From contig NZ_MBSS01000045.1 in the NCBI RefSeq assembly GCF_001695855.1, positions 186,001 to 250,000 on the forward strand: a DNA stretch of 64,000 nt. Reading direction: 5' to 3'. The translations under genes were made by a program, and so were the position numbers. Under the pieces are notes generated by a model. The model made no database searches. It saw nothing but the letters and a program-made list of their open reading frames with translations, and was not told the DNA's origin. Positions 45,647 to 55,447 of this stretch are shown here, in pieces (within the stretch, counting starts at the first letter, position 1; every line of letters begins with the position of its first letter). Source of the stretch: Ensifer sp. LC163. GTDB taxonomy: Bacteria; Pseudomonadota; Alphaproteobacteria; Rhizobiales; Rhizobiaceae.

Positions 45647-46671
45647 GCGGCGATCCCTTCGCTCGAGAAGGTCACATGCGAACTGCGAATGGCGTCGGAC
45701 GCGCGCGCGGCGACGGATTTGGAATCAGTCGACGTCAGGATCGCCCCCTTCTCTGCGCCAGCAAGATCGGGGGCGAAACGGTCGAGATACCAGCCGACAT
45801 GCTTGCGCGCATGCCTCAGGCCCGTGTCGGCACCGTAGAATTCGAGCATCATCTGATAGTGCTCCACGAAAATGTCGGCGATCTCCGCCTGGTCGGGATG
45901 TGCCGCCGCGCCGGCGAGAACACCGACATGCCAGGGGCGGCCTTGAGACGACCGGCCGGCCATGACGGCGTCGGCCCCGGAGCGCCTTAGTATCTCTTCC
46001 GCATCCGCTACCGTAGCGACGTCGCCATTGGCAACCAGCGGCACGGAAACAACCTCACGCACGGCGCGGATCGCGTCCCAATCGGCTCTACCGGTGTAGA
46101 ACTGCATACGGGTGCGGCCGTGCACGGTGATCGCCTGGACGCCGGCCTCCTGTGCCCGCCTTGCGATCAGCGGGGCGTTGATCGAGTTTTCGTCCCAGCC
46201 AAGCCGCGTCTTCAGAGTGACCGGCACATCCACGGCCTTCACCGTCGCCTCGACCAGCGACAAGGCATGATCGGGATCGCGCATCAGCGCCGAGCCGGAA
46301 TAGCCGCCCGTCACCTTCTTTGCCGGGCAGCCCATATTGATATCGATGATGTCGGCACCATTTGCAGCAGCGATTTTTGCCGCCTCGCCCATCCAATGCG
46401 CTTCGCGGCCGGCAAGCTGCACGATGTGCGGCTTGATGCCGGAGTTCTTCAGCCTCGCCCACGATTCCGAGGCGTTGCCGACAAGCTCGCGGCTCGCCAC
46501 CATCTCCGTCACGACGAACCCTGCACCGAAGCGCCAGGCCAAGGTGCGGAACGGCAGGTCCGTGACGCCAGACATCGGGGCGAGCGCCACCCGGTTGCGG
46601 ATTTCGACATTCCCGATCCGAAGCGGCGATGACAGGGCCGGAGCTGGCAAATGCATATCTTTCAGGCACAT
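45643..46671 (-). CDS. dusB: tRNA-dihydrouridine synthase (NifR3/DusB family)
   Basis: A 342-residue FMN enzyme that reduces uridines in tRNA; historically nifR3 because it heads the ntrBC operon. The TIM barrel starts [17 protein letters not shown]; the catalytic Cys is C115 in [10 protein letters not shown]. An in-frame ATG five codons downstream is an alternative start; neither has a strong ribosome-binding site. Divergent from ispDF. Confidence 0.94.
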   Translation of the reverse strand: MCLKDMHLPAPALSSPLRIGNVEIRNRVALAPMSGVTDLPFRTLAWRFGAGFVVTEMVASRELVGNASESWARLKNSGIKPHIVQLAGREAHWMGEAAKIAAANGADIIDINMGCPAKKVTGGYSGSALMRDPDHALSLVEATVKAVDVPVTLKTRLGWDENSINAPLIARRAQEAGVQAITVHGRTRMQFYTGRADWDAIRAVREVVSVPLVANGDVATVADAEEILRRSGADAVMAGRSSQGRPWHVGVLAGAAAHPDQAEIADIFVEHYQMMLEFYGADTGLRHARKHVGWYLDRFAPDLAGAEKGAILTSTDSKSVAARASDAIRSSHVTFSSEGIAA

Positions 46672-46820
46672 GTTGTTCTTGCACTATTTTTAGACATTGT
46701 TCTTTGGCTTGCCAAGCGATTTCGAAGCGTCGGGCAAATTTCCCTGTTCAGCTGGCAAAGCACGGACCTTCGCGGTACATCACGGCGAAGATTGGCGAAA
46801 TCCGGGACCACATACAGAAG

Positions 46821-48044
46821 ATGCAGTCTGAAGAACAGCTTTCCTGCGGCGTCGTAATCGTTGCAGCGGGGCGCGGCGAACGCGCCGGACATTCGGCCGA
46901 AGGTCCGAAGCAGTACCGCACCATCGGCGACAGGCCCGTTATCGCCCATACGCTTGACACTTTCGCGACATGGCCGGGGGCCGGCCCGATCGTGGTCGTC
47001 ATCCACCCCGATGACGAGGATCTGCTGGCGGCCGCACGCAGGCGATCGCCGGCACGCGAGTTGATCGTGGTTCACGGCGGCGCGACGCGGCAGCAATCGG
47101 TTCTCGCAGGCCTGGAAGCCGTAGCGGCAGCGGGCTCACGCTACGTCATGATCCATGACGCCGTGCGCCCCTTTGCCGATCATGCCCTGTTGTCGCGCTG
47201 CGCTGACGCTCTGGCAAAGGGGGCACGCGCCGTGCTGCCGGCGATTGCCGTATCCGATACGCTCAAGCGCGCCGACGCCGCCGGCATGGTGACCGAAACC
47301 GTCTCGCGCAATCATCTCCATGCGGCGCAGACACCACAGACCTTCGATCTCAAGGCCATCCTCGACGCCCACAGAGCCGCCGCGACAAGCGGACGAACGG
47401 ATTTTACCGACGACGCCTCGATCGCCGAATGGGCAGGTATCCCGGTGATGCTCGTCGAAGGCACGGTCGACAACGTCAAGCTCACACTGAAAAGGGACAT
47501 CACCATGGCCGACGAGAAACTCAAGCGACATCTGATTCCGGACGTTCGCACCGGTAATGGCTATGACGTGCACCAGCTGGTCGAGGGTGATGGCGTGACG
47601 CTTTGCGGTGTGTTGATCCCGCATACCAAGAAGCTCTCCGGCCATTCCGATGCCGACGTCGCCCTGCACGCGCTCACCGATGCGCTGCTTGCCACCTGCG
47701 GCGCCGGCGACATCGGCGACCACTTCCCACCGTCCGACCCGCAGTGGAAGGGTGCACCCTCGCGCATCTTCCTCGAACACGCCGCAAGCATCGTGCGCCA
47801 GCGCGGCGGCACGATCACCAATGCCGATATCTCGCTGATTGCCGAAGCCCCAAAGGTCGGGCCGCATCGCCAGGCGATGCGGGAGAACCTTGCCGACATG
47901 CTCGGCATCGATCTCGACCGCTGTTCGGTCAAGGCGACGACGAACGAGCGGCTCGGTTTCGTCGGCCGCGACGAGGGTATCGCCGCGATCGCGACAGCGA
48001 CCGTTGTCTACACATCAGGGGGCGCACACGATGTGGCCGAATGA
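46821..48044 (+). CDS. ispDF: Bifunctional IspD/IspF enzyme of the MEP isoprenoid pathway
   Basis: A 407-residue fusion. Residues 10-230 are the IspD cytidylyltransferase ([20 protein letters not shown]), and residues 247-403 are the IspF cyclodiphosphate synthase ([26 protein letters not shown]). It catalyses two non-consecutive steps of the methylerythritol phosphate pathway. The IspD-IspF fusion is standard in Alphaproteobacteria. Its last 14 bases overlap the cinA-like gene. Start ATG at 46821; the open frame upstream is not similar. Confidence 0.96.
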   Translation: MQSEEQLSCGVVIVAAGRGERAGHSAEGPKQYRTIGDRPVIAHTLDTFATWPGAGPIVVVIHPDDEDLLAAARRRSPARELIVVHGGATRQQSVLAGLEAVAAAGSRYVMIHDAVRPFADHALLSRCADALAKGARAVLPAIAVSDTLKRADAAGMVTETVSRNHLHAAQTPQTFDLKAILDAHRAAATSGRTDFTDDASIAEWAGIPVMLVEGTVDNVKLTLKRDITMADEKLKRHLIPDVRTGNGYDVHQLVEGDGVTLCGVLIPHTKKLSGHSDADVALHALTDALLATCGAGDIGDHFPPSDPQWKGAPSRIFLEHAASIVRQRGGTITNADISLIAEAPKVGPHRQAMRENLADMLGIDLDRCSVKATTNERLGFVGRDEGIAAIATATVVYTSGGAHDVAE

Positions 48045-48528
48045 CATTCAAGCGACGGCCAGCAAGATCATTGCCGATTTCACCGCGCGCGGCCTCAAGG
48101 TGGCAACTGCCGAATCCTGCACGGGCGGACTGATTGCCGGTGCACTGACGGAAATTTCCGGATCATCCGCCGTCGTCGATCGCGGTTTCGTCACCTACTC
48201 CAACGACGCCAAGATCCAGATGCTCGGCGTCGATCCGGCAACGCTCGCCGCCCACGGCGCTGTTTCAAGGCAGACGGCCGTCGAAATGGCGCGTGGGGCG
48301 GTTGCACGCTCCGAGGCTGACTTCGCCGTCGCGGTGACCGGCATTGCCGGCCCGGGCGGCGGGTCGCCGGAAAAACCTGTCGGCCTGGTGCATCTGTCGG
48401 CAACGGGGCGTAACGGCACTGCCCTCCACCGCGAGATGCGCTATGGCGATATCGGTCGCGATGCCGTGCGGCTGGCAACCATCCGAACGGCGCTGGAGAT
48501 GCTGACAGAGGTCGCTCAGACCGCGTAA
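48031..48528 (+). CDS. CinA-family nicotinamide-nucleotide amidase (C-terminal-domain type)
   Basis: A 165-residue stand-alone CinA C-terminal (PncC-type) domain, which deamidates nicotinamide mononucleotide in NAD recycling. The signature [23 protein letters not shown] and [17 protein letters not shown] are intact. It lacks the N-terminal CinA domain, as in E. coli PncC. It starts within the end of ispDF (14-base overlap), and its 3' end overlaps the convergent RatA-like gene by 13 bases. Confidence 0.93.
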   Translation: MWPNDIQATASKIIADFTARGLKVATAESCTGGLIAGALTEISGSSAVVDRGFVTYSNDAKIQMLGVDPATLAAHGAVSRQTAVEMARGAVARSEADFAVAVTGIAGPGGGSPEKPVGLVHLSATGRNGTALHREMRYGDIGRDAVRLATIRTALEMLTEVAQTA

Positions 48529-48965
48529 ATCTTGTCTGCGCGCTTCTCGAACGCGTCGGAGAACATGCGGAAAGCGCGGTCGAACATCGAGCCCATCAGT
48601 GCCCCGAGAATGCGGCTCTTGAACTCATAGTCGATGTAGAAATGCACGATCGACTGCCCCTCGCCGGAGGGTTCGAAGCGCCAGCGATTGTCGAGATATT
48701 TGAACGGACCGTCGATGTACTTCACCTCGATCATGCGTTCGGCCTTGTTCAGCAGGACCTGCGTCGTGAAGGTCTCGCGGATCGCCTTGTAGCCGACGGT
48801 CATGTCGGCCAACAGCAAGATCTTGCCATCCCTCTCCTTGCGTGAGCGCACGGTCAGCGCCTCGCAGAGCGGCAGGAACTCCGGATAGTGTTCGACGTCG
48901 GCGACAAGATCGAACATCTGGTCGGCCGTGTGCTTGACGACATGGTTCGTTTCAAAGTGCGGCAT
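48516..48965 (-). CDS. RatA/COQ10-like START-fold protein
   Basis: A 149-residue protein of the polyketide cyclase/START family. It resembles mitochondrial Coq10, a coenzyme Q-binding protein, and E. coli RatA. Typical blocks are DQMFDLVADVEHYPEFLPLC at the N-terminus and IDYEFKSRILGALMGSMFDRAF at the C-terminus. The RatA toxin name is historical; ubiquinone handling is at least as likely in this lineage. It follows the broken NTPase gene by 9 bases. Confidence 0.9.
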   Translation of the reverse strand: MPHFETNHVVKHTADQMFDLVADVEHYPEFLPLCEALTVRSRKERDGKILLLADMTVGYKAIRETFTTQVLLNKAERMIEVKYIDGPFKYLDNRWRFEPSGEGQSIVHFYIDYEFKSRILGALMGSMFDRAFRMFSDAFEKRADKIYAV

Positions 48966-48974
48966 AGAGGGGAG

Positions 48975-49565
48975 TTAAGCGGGCACGCCGAGAAGATCAA
49001 GGAGCCTCTGCATCTGGCGCCGCGATTTCAACTGCAGAACCGGCACATTCGGCCCGTGTTGGGCAAGGCCGGCGACGATACGCGGCGAGAACCTGTCCTC
49101 GAAGGTCCAGATGAATTCGAGGAACTACCAGTCGACCTTCTCGATGCAGCCCGGCGCCATCTCAGGGCGGGTGCGCCCGGGGAATTTCAGCCAGCGGGTG
49201 ACGACACCCCAGATGCAGAGAAGCCGCGGCATGCGCACCCAGATGACGATATCACTTCGCGGCACGCGGACATCGAAGGTTGAAGGGTTGGTTCCATCCA
49301 TGATCCAACGATCGCCGGCGATCCTCTCGACGATGCGCTGCCGTTGCTCCGCCCGGTCGCGCTGTACCCAACCGGGCAACCACAAAATATCGCGATCGAT
49401 CGAAATATAAGCGAGATCGAGATGCCTGGAGAGTTTTTGCGAAAGCGTCGATTTTCCGCCACCGGAGCATCCGACCACGAGCATGCGCCTGGCACTGCGG
49501 ATATGATCAGCAGCGATGGCATCGTCGATGTAGTTCACCGTTCCTGACGCTATTGGCCGGTCCAT
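48975..49565 (-). pseudogene. P-loop NTPase (adenylate-kinase-like) interrupted by an in-frame amber codon
   Basis: The frame starts at 49563-49565 (GGAGAG seven bases upstream) with a Walker A GCSGGGKST near residue 34. It runs about 146 codons to TAG at 49125-49127 (GAC TGG TAG TTC). The same frame continues without further stops for 49 codons beyond it, reading FLEFIWTFEDRFSPR and a sensible C-terminus LLDLLGVPA, to TAA at 48975-48977. A GAG-to-TAG change would explain it. It is either a recent pseudogene, a sequencing error, or read through. Function of the intact family is unknown. Confidence 0.8.
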
Positions 49566-49789
49566 CGAGAAACTCTCCACAAACGATCCATGCGCTTGGT
49601 TCGCCTCGTCGAAAGGCGTCAAAAAAGCTGGCTCTCACCACCAATCAAACAGCCGTTACGCGATCGACCAAAAATTTGCAAGTTTTGCGCGTACGCGAGA
49701 GGCAATGCGCTTCGCGCGCGATGAGTGACATTCAAACGAAAACTCCGGCGCTGGGGCCGGAGTTCTTGTTGTTTCGAAATGCCTTGACA

Positions 49790-50761
49790 CTACTGAGCAG
49801 CAGCCAGCAGCTTCTTTTCGCGCGCCGCACGCAGGCGGGCGAAATCGTCGCCGGCGTGATGCGACGAGCGGGTGAGCGGGCTCGAGGCGACCATGAGGAA
49901 GCCCTTGGTATAGGCGACCGTTTCGTAGGACTTGAATTCCTCGGGTGTGACGAACTTCTCGACCTTATGGTGCTTGCGCGTCGGTTGCAGGTATTGGCCG
50001 ATGGTCATGAAATCGACGTCGGCGGTGCGCAGGTCGTCCATCAGCTGCAGCACTTCGTTACGCTCTTCGCCGAGACCGACCATAATGCCGGATTTGGTGA
50101 ACATCGTCGGATCGAGTTCCTTGACGCGCTGAAGCAAGCGGATGGAGTGGAAGTATCGGGCGCCTGGACGGACGGTGAGATAGTTGCCCGGCACGGTTTC
50201 CATGTTGTGGTTGAACACATCAGGCTTGGCGGCGACGACGCGCTCCAGGGCGCCGGGCTTCTTCAGGAAGTCAGGCGTCAGGATTTCGATGGTGGTCAGC
50301 GGCGACGCGGCGCGGATCGCCCAGATCACCTTCTCGAAATGTTCGGCGCCACCGTCGGCCAAGTCGTCACGGTCGACGGAGGTAATGACGACGTGGGAGA
50401 GGCCCATCTGCTTGACGGCCTTGGCGACGTTCTCGGGTTCCGCCATGTCGAGCGCATTCGGCTTGCCGGTTGCGACATTGCAGAAGGCGCAGGCGCGGGT
50501 ACAGATTTCGCCCATGATCATGAAGGTGGCGTGTTTCTTGTCCCAGCATTCGCCGATGTTCGGGCAACCGGCTTCTTCACAGACCGTCACGAGCTTGTGC
50601 GAACGCACCAGTTCGCGCGTCTCCTGATAACCCTTCGACATCGGCGCCTTGACGCGGATCCATTCCGGCTTGCGCAGCATTTCGGTGTCGGGCTTGTGGG
50701 CCTTTTCCGGATGGCGGACGCGTTGCGCCCGGTCAGAAGCGGCATCGAACACCGTTACCAT
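49790..50761 (-). CDS. lipA: Lipoyl synthase
   Basis: A 323-residue radical-SAM enzyme that inserts sulfur into octanoyl groups on E2 and H proteins. The radical-SAM cluster is CTRACAFC; the auxiliary cluster is [12 protein letters not shown]; the C-terminal ASSPLTRSS serine motif is present. GAGGAAG precedes the ATG at 50759-50761. It serves the lipoyl domains of PdhB and PdhC in the same cluster, though a 237-base gap with a palindromic repeat separates it from the upstream genes. Confidence 0.97.
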   Translation of the reverse strand: MVTVFDAASDRAQRVRHPEKAHKPDTEMLRKPEWIRVKAPMSKGYQETRELVRSHKLVTVCEEAGCPNIGECWDKKHATFMIMGEICTRACAFCNVATGKPNALDMAEPENVAKAVKQMGLSHVVITSVDRDDLADGGAEHFEKVIWAIRAASPLTTIEILTPDFLKKPGALERVVAAKPDVFNHNMETVPGNYLTVRPGARYFHSIRLLQRVKELDPTMFTKSGIMVGLGEERNEVLQLMDDLRTADVDFMTIGQYLQPTRKHHKVEKFVTPEEFKSYETVAYTKGFLMVASSPLTRSSHHAGDDFARLRAAREKKLLAAAQ

Positions 50762-50869
50762 ACTGTCTTCCTCGTCGCGGCGGCTGCGGCATCGTGCCGA
50801 CAGACCCATTTTCGATCTATATAGATGGCTCGACAGGAAATGTCAGGCCACCTTTTGTCGGACAGCCCG

Positions 50870-50990
50870 ACCGCTACAGCGCCGCGCGTCTATTTAGACG
50901 CGCAAAGGTCGCTGTAACACTTTGAGTCGCTGCATAATTTTGTCCTTAAATCGATTCCGATTTAAGGAATTATGCAGTAGCGTTCGAAGT
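50870..50990. repeat. RIME-like intergenic palindromic element
   Basis: Two consecutive palindromes. The first (50874-50916) has outer arms TACAGCG/CGCTGTA and inner arms GCGCGTCTA/TAGACGCGC. The second (50919-50990) has nested arms CTGCATAATT/AATTATGCAG and TCCTTAAATCG/CGATTTAAGGA, with ACTTTGA/TTCGAAGT outermost. The layout and sequence resemble the rhizobial intergenic mosaic elements I recall being dispersed in Sinorhizobium and relatives; only one copy is in this window. Confidence 0.7.
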
Positions 50991-50998
50991 GTCGCAGG

Positions 50999-51250
50999 CT
51001 ATCGTTTGACAGCGCGGCCAATGGCTATCAGCAGGCAGGCGCCGATGAAGCCGATGACCAGATAGGCGAGCCAGCCGGCAAAAGCCATGCCGAAGGCTGC
51101 CAGAATGAAGTTCAACACCACCGCTCCGATGATGCCGAGCGCTATGTTCATGAACAGACCCATGTCGCTGTTCATGAACCTCTCCGCGAGCCATCCGGCC
51201 AGTCCGCCGATGATGATCGCAGCCAGGATGCCGACGCCGTTCAAACTCAT
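50999..51250 (-). CDS. GlsB/YeaQ/YmgE-family stress membrane protein
   Basis: An 83-residue, very hydrophobic, Gly-rich protein with three transmembrane segments of the transglycosylase-associated family (PF04226): ILAAIIIGGLAGWLAERF, then two more. Family members are stress-induced in enteric bacteria; molecular role unknown. The ATG at 51248-51250 has CGGAG upstream, immediately after an 11-base-pair hairpin in the leader. It lies between lpdA and lipA. Confidence 0.9.
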   Translation of the reverse strand: MSLNGVGILAAIIIGGLAGWLAERFMNSDMGLFMNIALGIIGAVVLNFILAAFGMAFAGWLAYLVIGFIGACLLIAIGRAVKR

Positions 51251-51262
51251 GGTGATCTCCGT

Positions 51263-51292
51263 GCATTGAGGACAAGGTCGCGTCCTCAATGC
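51263..51292 (-). promoter_or_regulatory. Leader hairpin before the GlsB-like gene
   Basis: Perfect 11-base arms GCATTGAGGAC and GTCCTCAATGC with an 8-base loop, ending just before the ribosome-binding site. No T-run, so not a simple lpdA terminator. Confidence 0.55.
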
Positions 51293-51329
51293 CGGATCGA
51301 GCCAAAAGTTCCGGCGGAAGCCAGTCCCA

Positions 51330-52775
51330 TCAGGCGTTCAGCGCACGCCCATAAGCATCAAGAACACTCTCCTTCATCGTCTCCGAGATCGTCGGATGCG
51401 GGAAGATCGTGTGCATCAGGTCTTCTTCGGTCGTCTCCAGGTTCATCGCGACGACGAAGCCCTGGATGAGCTCGGTCACCTCAGCGCCGACCATGTGTGC
51501 GCCCAGCAGTTCGCCGGTCTTCCTGTCGAAGATCGTCTTGACCAAGCCCTGGTCTTCACCAAGCGCGATCGCCTTGCCGTTGGCGACGAAGGGGAAGCGG
51601 CCGACGCGAATTTCACGGCCCTCGGCCTTTGCCTTGGCTTCGGTGAGGCCGACCGAGGCGACCTGCGGGTGGCAGTAGGTGCAGCCCGGGATCTTCAAGT
51701 TGTCCATCGGGTGGACATTCGGCAGGCCGGCGATCTTCTCGACGCAGATAACGGCCTCGTGCTCGGCCTTGTGGGCAAGCATCGGCGGACCGGCAACGTC
51801 GCCGATCGCATAGACGCCGGGAACGTTGGTCCTGCCGTAGCCGTCGATGACAATGCAGCCGCGGTCGGTCTTGATACCCAGCGTTTCGAGGCCGAGGTTC
51901 TCGATGTTGCCCTGAACGCCGACGGCGGAGATCATCCGGTCAGCGGTGATTTTTTCGACCTTGGCGTCCTTCATCTCGACATGGGCGGTGATCGAGTTGG
52001 CAGCCTTGTCGACCTTCGTCACCTTGGCATCGAGGTGGATCTTCATGCCCTGTTTCTCGAACTGCTTCTTGGCAATGCCGGAGATCTCGGCGTCTTCGAC
52101 CGGCATCACGGTCGGCATGACCTCGACCACCGTCACGTCAACACCCATGGTGCGGTAGAACGAGGCAAACTCGATGCCGATGGCGCCCGAGCCCATGACC
52201 AGCAGCGACTTCGGCATTTCCTCAGGCTTCATCGCCTCGAAATAGGTCCAGATCAGCTTGCCGTCCGGCTCGATGCCAGGCAGTGCCCGCGGACGGGCTC
52301 CGGTGGCAATGATGATGTGCTTGGCAGTGTAGGTGCCCTCGCCCTTGGTGTTCTTCGGCAGCGGCGCCTGGGGCTGCACGATCGCCTTCGTCATCTTGCC
52401 GACGACGATTTCGCCGGGCTTGGTCAGCTTGGCTTCGCCCCAGATGACGTCGACCTTGTTCTTCTTCATGAGAAAGCCGACGCCGCCGTTCATGCGCTCG
52501 GCAATGCCGCGCGAGCGGGCAACGATCGCCTTCAGGTCCGGCGTCACCGCGCCTTCGATCTTGATGCCGTAGCTGCCCGGATGCTGGGCGTAGTGCAGCA
52601 CCTCGGCCGAGCGCAGCAGCGCCTTGGTCGGAATGCAGCCCCAGTTGGAGCAGATGCCAGCCAGATGCTCACGCTCGACGACCGCGGTCTTGAGGCCCAA
52701 CTGTGCCGCACGAATGGCGGCGATATAGCCCCCCGGACCCGAACCGATGACGATGACGTCGTAATTCTCAGCCAT
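51330..52775 (-). CDS. lpdA: Dihydrolipoyl dehydrogenase (pyruvate dehydrogenase E3)
   Basis: A 481-residue flavoprotein that reoxidises dihydrolipoyl groups with NAD+. The FAD motif VIGSGPGGYIAAIRAAQLG is at the N-terminus, the redox disulfide is C42-C47 in GICSNWGCIPTK, a second Rossmann motif lies near residue 190 (VMGSGAIGIEFASF), and the C-terminal active-site HPHPTISE is present. Downstream of pdhABC, so it is the E3 assigned to pyruvate dehydrogenase. Confidence 0.97.
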   Translation of the reverse strand: MAENYDVIVIGSGPGGYIAAIRAAQLGLKTAVVEREHLAGICSNWGCIPTKALLRSAEVLHYAQHPGSYGIKIEGAVTPDLKAIVARSRGIAERMNGGVGFLMKKNKVDVIWGEAKLTKPGEIVVGKMTKAIVQPQAPLPKNTKGEGTYTAKHIIIATGARPRALPGIEPDGKLIWTYFEAMKPEEMPKSLLVMGSGAIGIEFASFYRTMGVDVTVVEVMPTVMPVEDAEISGIAKKQFEKQGMKIHLDAKVTKVDKAANSITAHVEMKDAKVEKITADRMISAVGVQGNIENLGLETLGIKTDRGCIVIDGYGRTNVPGVYAIGDVAGPPMLAHKAEHEAVICVEKIAGLPNVHPMDNLKIPGCTYCHPQVASVGLTEAKAKAEGREIRVGRFPFVANGKAIALGEDQGLVKTIFDRKTGELLGAHMVGAEVTELIQGFVVAMNLETTEEDLMHTIFPHPTISETMKESVLDAYGRALNA

Positions 52776-52793
52776 GTGTTTCCTGCCTTTGTC

Positions 52794-53375
52794 TCAAGCG
52801 ACCTTGCGGGTGAAGAGCACCCAGTCGTGTTTTCTGCTGCCTTCGAAGAGCGGCACGGCCTCGGCCCGAGCCGCCTCCTCGAAGCCGTTTTCCCTGTAGA
52901 GTGCCTGCGCCCTGTCATTGTGGCTTTCGGTGATCAGGCTCACCGGCGCCGTGCCGGCACGTGCAATTTCATGTGCAAGCAGTCTGCGTCCGATGCCGCG
53001 GCCCCGCCGATGGCGATAGACGCCGAGGCTATCGATGAACCAGTGGCCAACCACCTGCCGCTGCAGTGCCAGCAAGGGTTCGAGCACGGCATGTTTCGCT
53101 TCGATTTCCGTCACCGAAGCGTCGATGCCGTAACCAATCGACAGGCCTGCGATTTCATCCTCGAGGTCGGCCACGACCGCATCTCGCCAGTTGCCTGGCC
53201 CAACACCCTCGCGCAGCTTGTTGCGCCCGCGCTCGAAAGCCGTATCGGTCGCGCCACCGAGAACCGCGCCATACCAGAGCCAGGCGGCAAAGCCGTGCGA
53301 GGCGATGTCGACGAGAACAGCGAGTTCCGCCGCCTCATTTCGTTCCGCCGGTCTGATGGTGACGTCGTCGGCCAT
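52794..53375 (-). CDS. GNAT-family N-acetyltransferase
   Basis: A 193-residue acetyltransferase. The acetyl-CoA-binding segment GVYRHRRGRGIGRRLLAHEIARA has the R/QxxGxG/A motif, followed by LITESHNDRAQALYRENGFEE, the typical C-terminal GNAT strand-helix. Substrate unknown. It sits within the pdh-lpd cluster, with gaps of 1 base to the SGNH gene and 18 bases to lpdA, and is therefore probably co-transcribed with pyruvate dehydrogenase genes. Confidence 0.88.
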   Translation of the reverse strand: MADDVTIRPAERNEAAELAVLVDIASHGFAAWLWYGAVLGGATDTAFERGRNKLREGVGPGNWRDAVVADLEDEIAGLSIGYGIDASVTEIEAKHAVLEPLLALQRQVVGHWFIDSLGVYRHRRGRGIGRRLLAHEIARAGTAPVSLITESHNDRAQALYRENGFEEAARAEAVPLFEGSRKHDWVLFTRKVA

Positions 53376-53376
53376 C

Positions 53377-54018
53377 TCAGATACCGAGCATCATCCGGAC
53401 GACCGGCTCGAGGCCCCGGCCGATCGCACGGGTGTTTTCCGCGTCCAGATGCACGCCATCGAGCGGCGTTGTCCTCGCAACCGATCCGGCATCGAAGAAC
53501 CCGCAATCCAGTTCGTCAGCCAGATCGCGATAGAGCGGCGCGAGCATCGCGGATTGCTCGATGCCGTCAGCGAACATCGCCGCGAATGCGCTGTTTGCGG
53601 TCTCGCAAAGCTGCGGTGGCGAAACGATGAGGATTTCGGGACCTTCCGCCGTTTCAACCGGCCAATCGTGACGGCGCACCAGATTGACCAGGCGCTCGAT
53701 GCCCTTGACCGCACCGAAAGCCGTGCCGTGAATGATCGGCTTCATGTCGTTGGAGCCGAGCAGAATGACCATCAGATCGAGAGGCGCATGACTGTGCAGG
53801 ACGCTCGGCAGCATCCGTCCACCATTGCGGTCGCAATCGGCGAGATGATCGTCATAGGCGGTCGTGCGTCCGTTCAACCCTTCGGCGACAACGTGAACAT
53901 CGGGCCCGAGCGCCTTTTGCAGTACGCTCGGCCAGCGGTCTTCGAGCGCATGACGGCCCGGGCCGGACGCGTCATAGCCCCATGTCAGACTGTCACCGTA
54001 GCAGAGAACTGTTTTCAT
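53377..54018 (-). CDS. SGNH/GDSL-family hydrolase (arylesterase-like)
   Basis: A 213-residue SGNH hydrolase. Block I is CYGDSLTWGYD with nucleophile Ser10; the block III Asn is in LLGSNDMK; the Asp/His pair is in LDGVHLDAENTRAIG. It resembles cytoplasmic aryl/acyl esterases of rhizobia; no signal peptide. It is preceded by pdhC at a distance of 67 bases, with a GC-rich hairpin between them. Confidence 0.9.
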   Translation of the reverse strand: MKTVLCYGDSLTWGYDASGPGRHALEDRWPSVLQKALGPDVHVVAEGLNGRTTAYDDHLADCDRNGGRMLPSVLHSHAPLDLMVILLGSNDMKPIIHGTAFGAVKGIERLVNLVRRHDWPVETAEGPEILIVSPPQLCETANSAFAAMFADGIEQSAMLAPLYRDLADELDCGFFDAGSVARTTPLDGVHLDAENTRAIGRGLEPVVRMMLGI

Positions 54019-54054
54019 CGTCCGGGCCCGCCTTCGGCATTGCGATCAAGGAGA

Positions 54055-54076
54055 GGACCGGCCCAGAGGCCGGTCC
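54055..54076 (-). terminator. Hairpin after pdhC, possible weak terminator
   Basis: Perfect 9-base arms GGACCGGCC and GGCCGGTCC around 4 bases, 10 bases after the pdhC stop. The exit side reads TCTCCTT, a poor T-run, so termination is probably partial. Confidence 0.45.
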
Positions 54077-54085
54077 CGGTCCACA

Positions 54086-55432
54086 TCAGACCAGCATGCC
54101 CATCGGGTTTTCGATGTAGCGCTTGAAGGCTCCGAGCAGCTCGGCGCCGAGCGCGCCATCGACGCAACGGTGGTCGGTCGAGAGCGTGACCGTCATCACA
54201 TTGGCGATGACCATCTGCTTGTTCTTGACGACGACGCGTTCCTCGCCCGCACCGACCGCAAGAATCGTGGCATGCGGCGGGTTGACGACGGCGGCGAAGT
54301 CCTTGACGCCCATCATGCCCATGTTGGAGACCGCCGTGGTGCCGCCCTGATATTCCTCGGGCTTCAGCTTGCGGTCCTTGGCGCGCTTGCCGAGGTCCTT
54401 CATCTCGTTGGAGATGGCTGACAGGCTCTTCAGCTCCGCCTGACGAACGATCGGGGTGATCAGGCCGCCCGGAATGGACACGGCCACACCGACGTCGGCA
54501 TGCTTGTGCTTGACCATGTTGCTGTCGGTCCAGGACACGTTTGCATCCGGAACGTCGCGCAGCGCCAGCGCCAGCGCCTTGATCACCATGTCGTTGACCG
54601 AGAGCTTATAGACCGGCTTGCCGTCTTTTTCGGGAGATGCAGCGTTGAGCTGTGCCCTGAGCGCCAGGAGCGCGTCGAGTTCGCAATCGACCGAGACGTA
54701 GAAGTGCGGGATCGTCTGCTTGGATTCGACGAGCCGCTTGGCGATCGTCTTGCGCATGCCGTCATGCGGCACGAGCTCGTAGGAGCCGGGCTCGAACAGC
54801 TTGAGAACGGCGTCTTCCGACATGCCCTTGGCAAGCGGCGCGGCAGCCGGAGCCGCGACACCTGCGGCGGGTGCAGCGGCCGGCTTGGCGCCGCCACCGG
54901 CAACAGCGGACTCGACGTCCTTCTTGATCACGCGGCCATGCGGGCCGGAGCCGGCGATTGCCGAAAGATCGATGCCGGCATCCTTGGCCAGACGACGTGC
55001 GAGCGGCGACGAGAAGACGCGGGCACCGGATTCCGTCTTGGCCGCCTGCGAAGCTGCCGCCACCGGCTGAGCTGCGACAGGAACCGGAGCGCTGACTGGT
55101 GCCGATGCGGGGGCCGGCTCTGCCTTTTTCTCGGCCGGAGCCGGCGCCGCTGCGCCATTGCCGCCCTTGGCGGCCGCGGCAACATCTTCGCCGTCGGCTG
55201 CGAGAACTGCGATCAGCGCATTGACCTTGACGCCTTCGGTGCCGGCAGGAACGACGATCTTGGCGACGGTGCCTTCATCGACGGCCTCGACCTCCATCGT
55301 CGCCTTGTCGGTTTCGATCTCGGCGATCACATCGCCGGACTTGACCTTATCGCCTTCCTTGACCAGCCACTTGGCCAGATTGCCTTCTTCCATCGTCGGA
55401 GAGAGGGCAGGCATTGTGATGTTGATAGGCAT
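54086..55432 (-). CDS. pdhC: Pyruvate dehydrogenase E2, dihydrolipoamide acetyltransferase
   Basis: A 448-residue E2 core enzyme. Lipoyl domain 1-80 with lipoyl Lys43 ([11 protein letters not shown]), an Ala/Pro-rich linker, a peripheral subunit-binding domain (about 140-175; [21 protein letters not shown]), and a C-terminal catalytic domain ending in the [14 protein letters not shown] active site. It transfers acetyl groups to CoA. It is preceded by pdhB with a 15-base gap. Confidence 0.97.
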   Translation of the reverse strand: MPINITMPALSPTMEEGNLAKWLVKEGDKVKSGDVIAEIETDKATMEVEAVDEGTVAKIVVPAGTEGVKVNALIAVLAADGEDVAAAAKGGNGAAAPAPAEKKAEPAPASAPVSAPVPVAAQPVAAASQAAKTESGARVFSSPLARRLAKDAGIDLSAIAGSGPHGRVIKKDVESAVAGGGAKPAAAPAAGVAAPAAAPLAKGMSEDAVLKLFEPGSYELVPHDGMRKTIAKRLVESKQTIPHFYVSVDCELDALLALRAQLNAASPEKDGKPVYKLSVNDMVIKALALALRDVPDANVSWTDSNMVKHKHADVGVAVSIPGGLITPIVRQAELKSLSAISNEMKDLGKRAKDRKLKPEEYQGGTTAVSNMGMMGVKDFAAVVNPPHATILAVGAGEERVVVKNKQMVIANVMTVTLSTDHRCVDGALGAELLGAFKRYIENPMGMLV

Positions 55433-55447
55433 CGAAGGGCCCTCCCC

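Noticed and set aside
48516-48965. RatA-like gene as half of a toxin-antitoxin pair
   Set aside because: There is no partner antitoxin next to it, and the START-fold similarity to COQ10 better fits a quinone-related housekeeping role.
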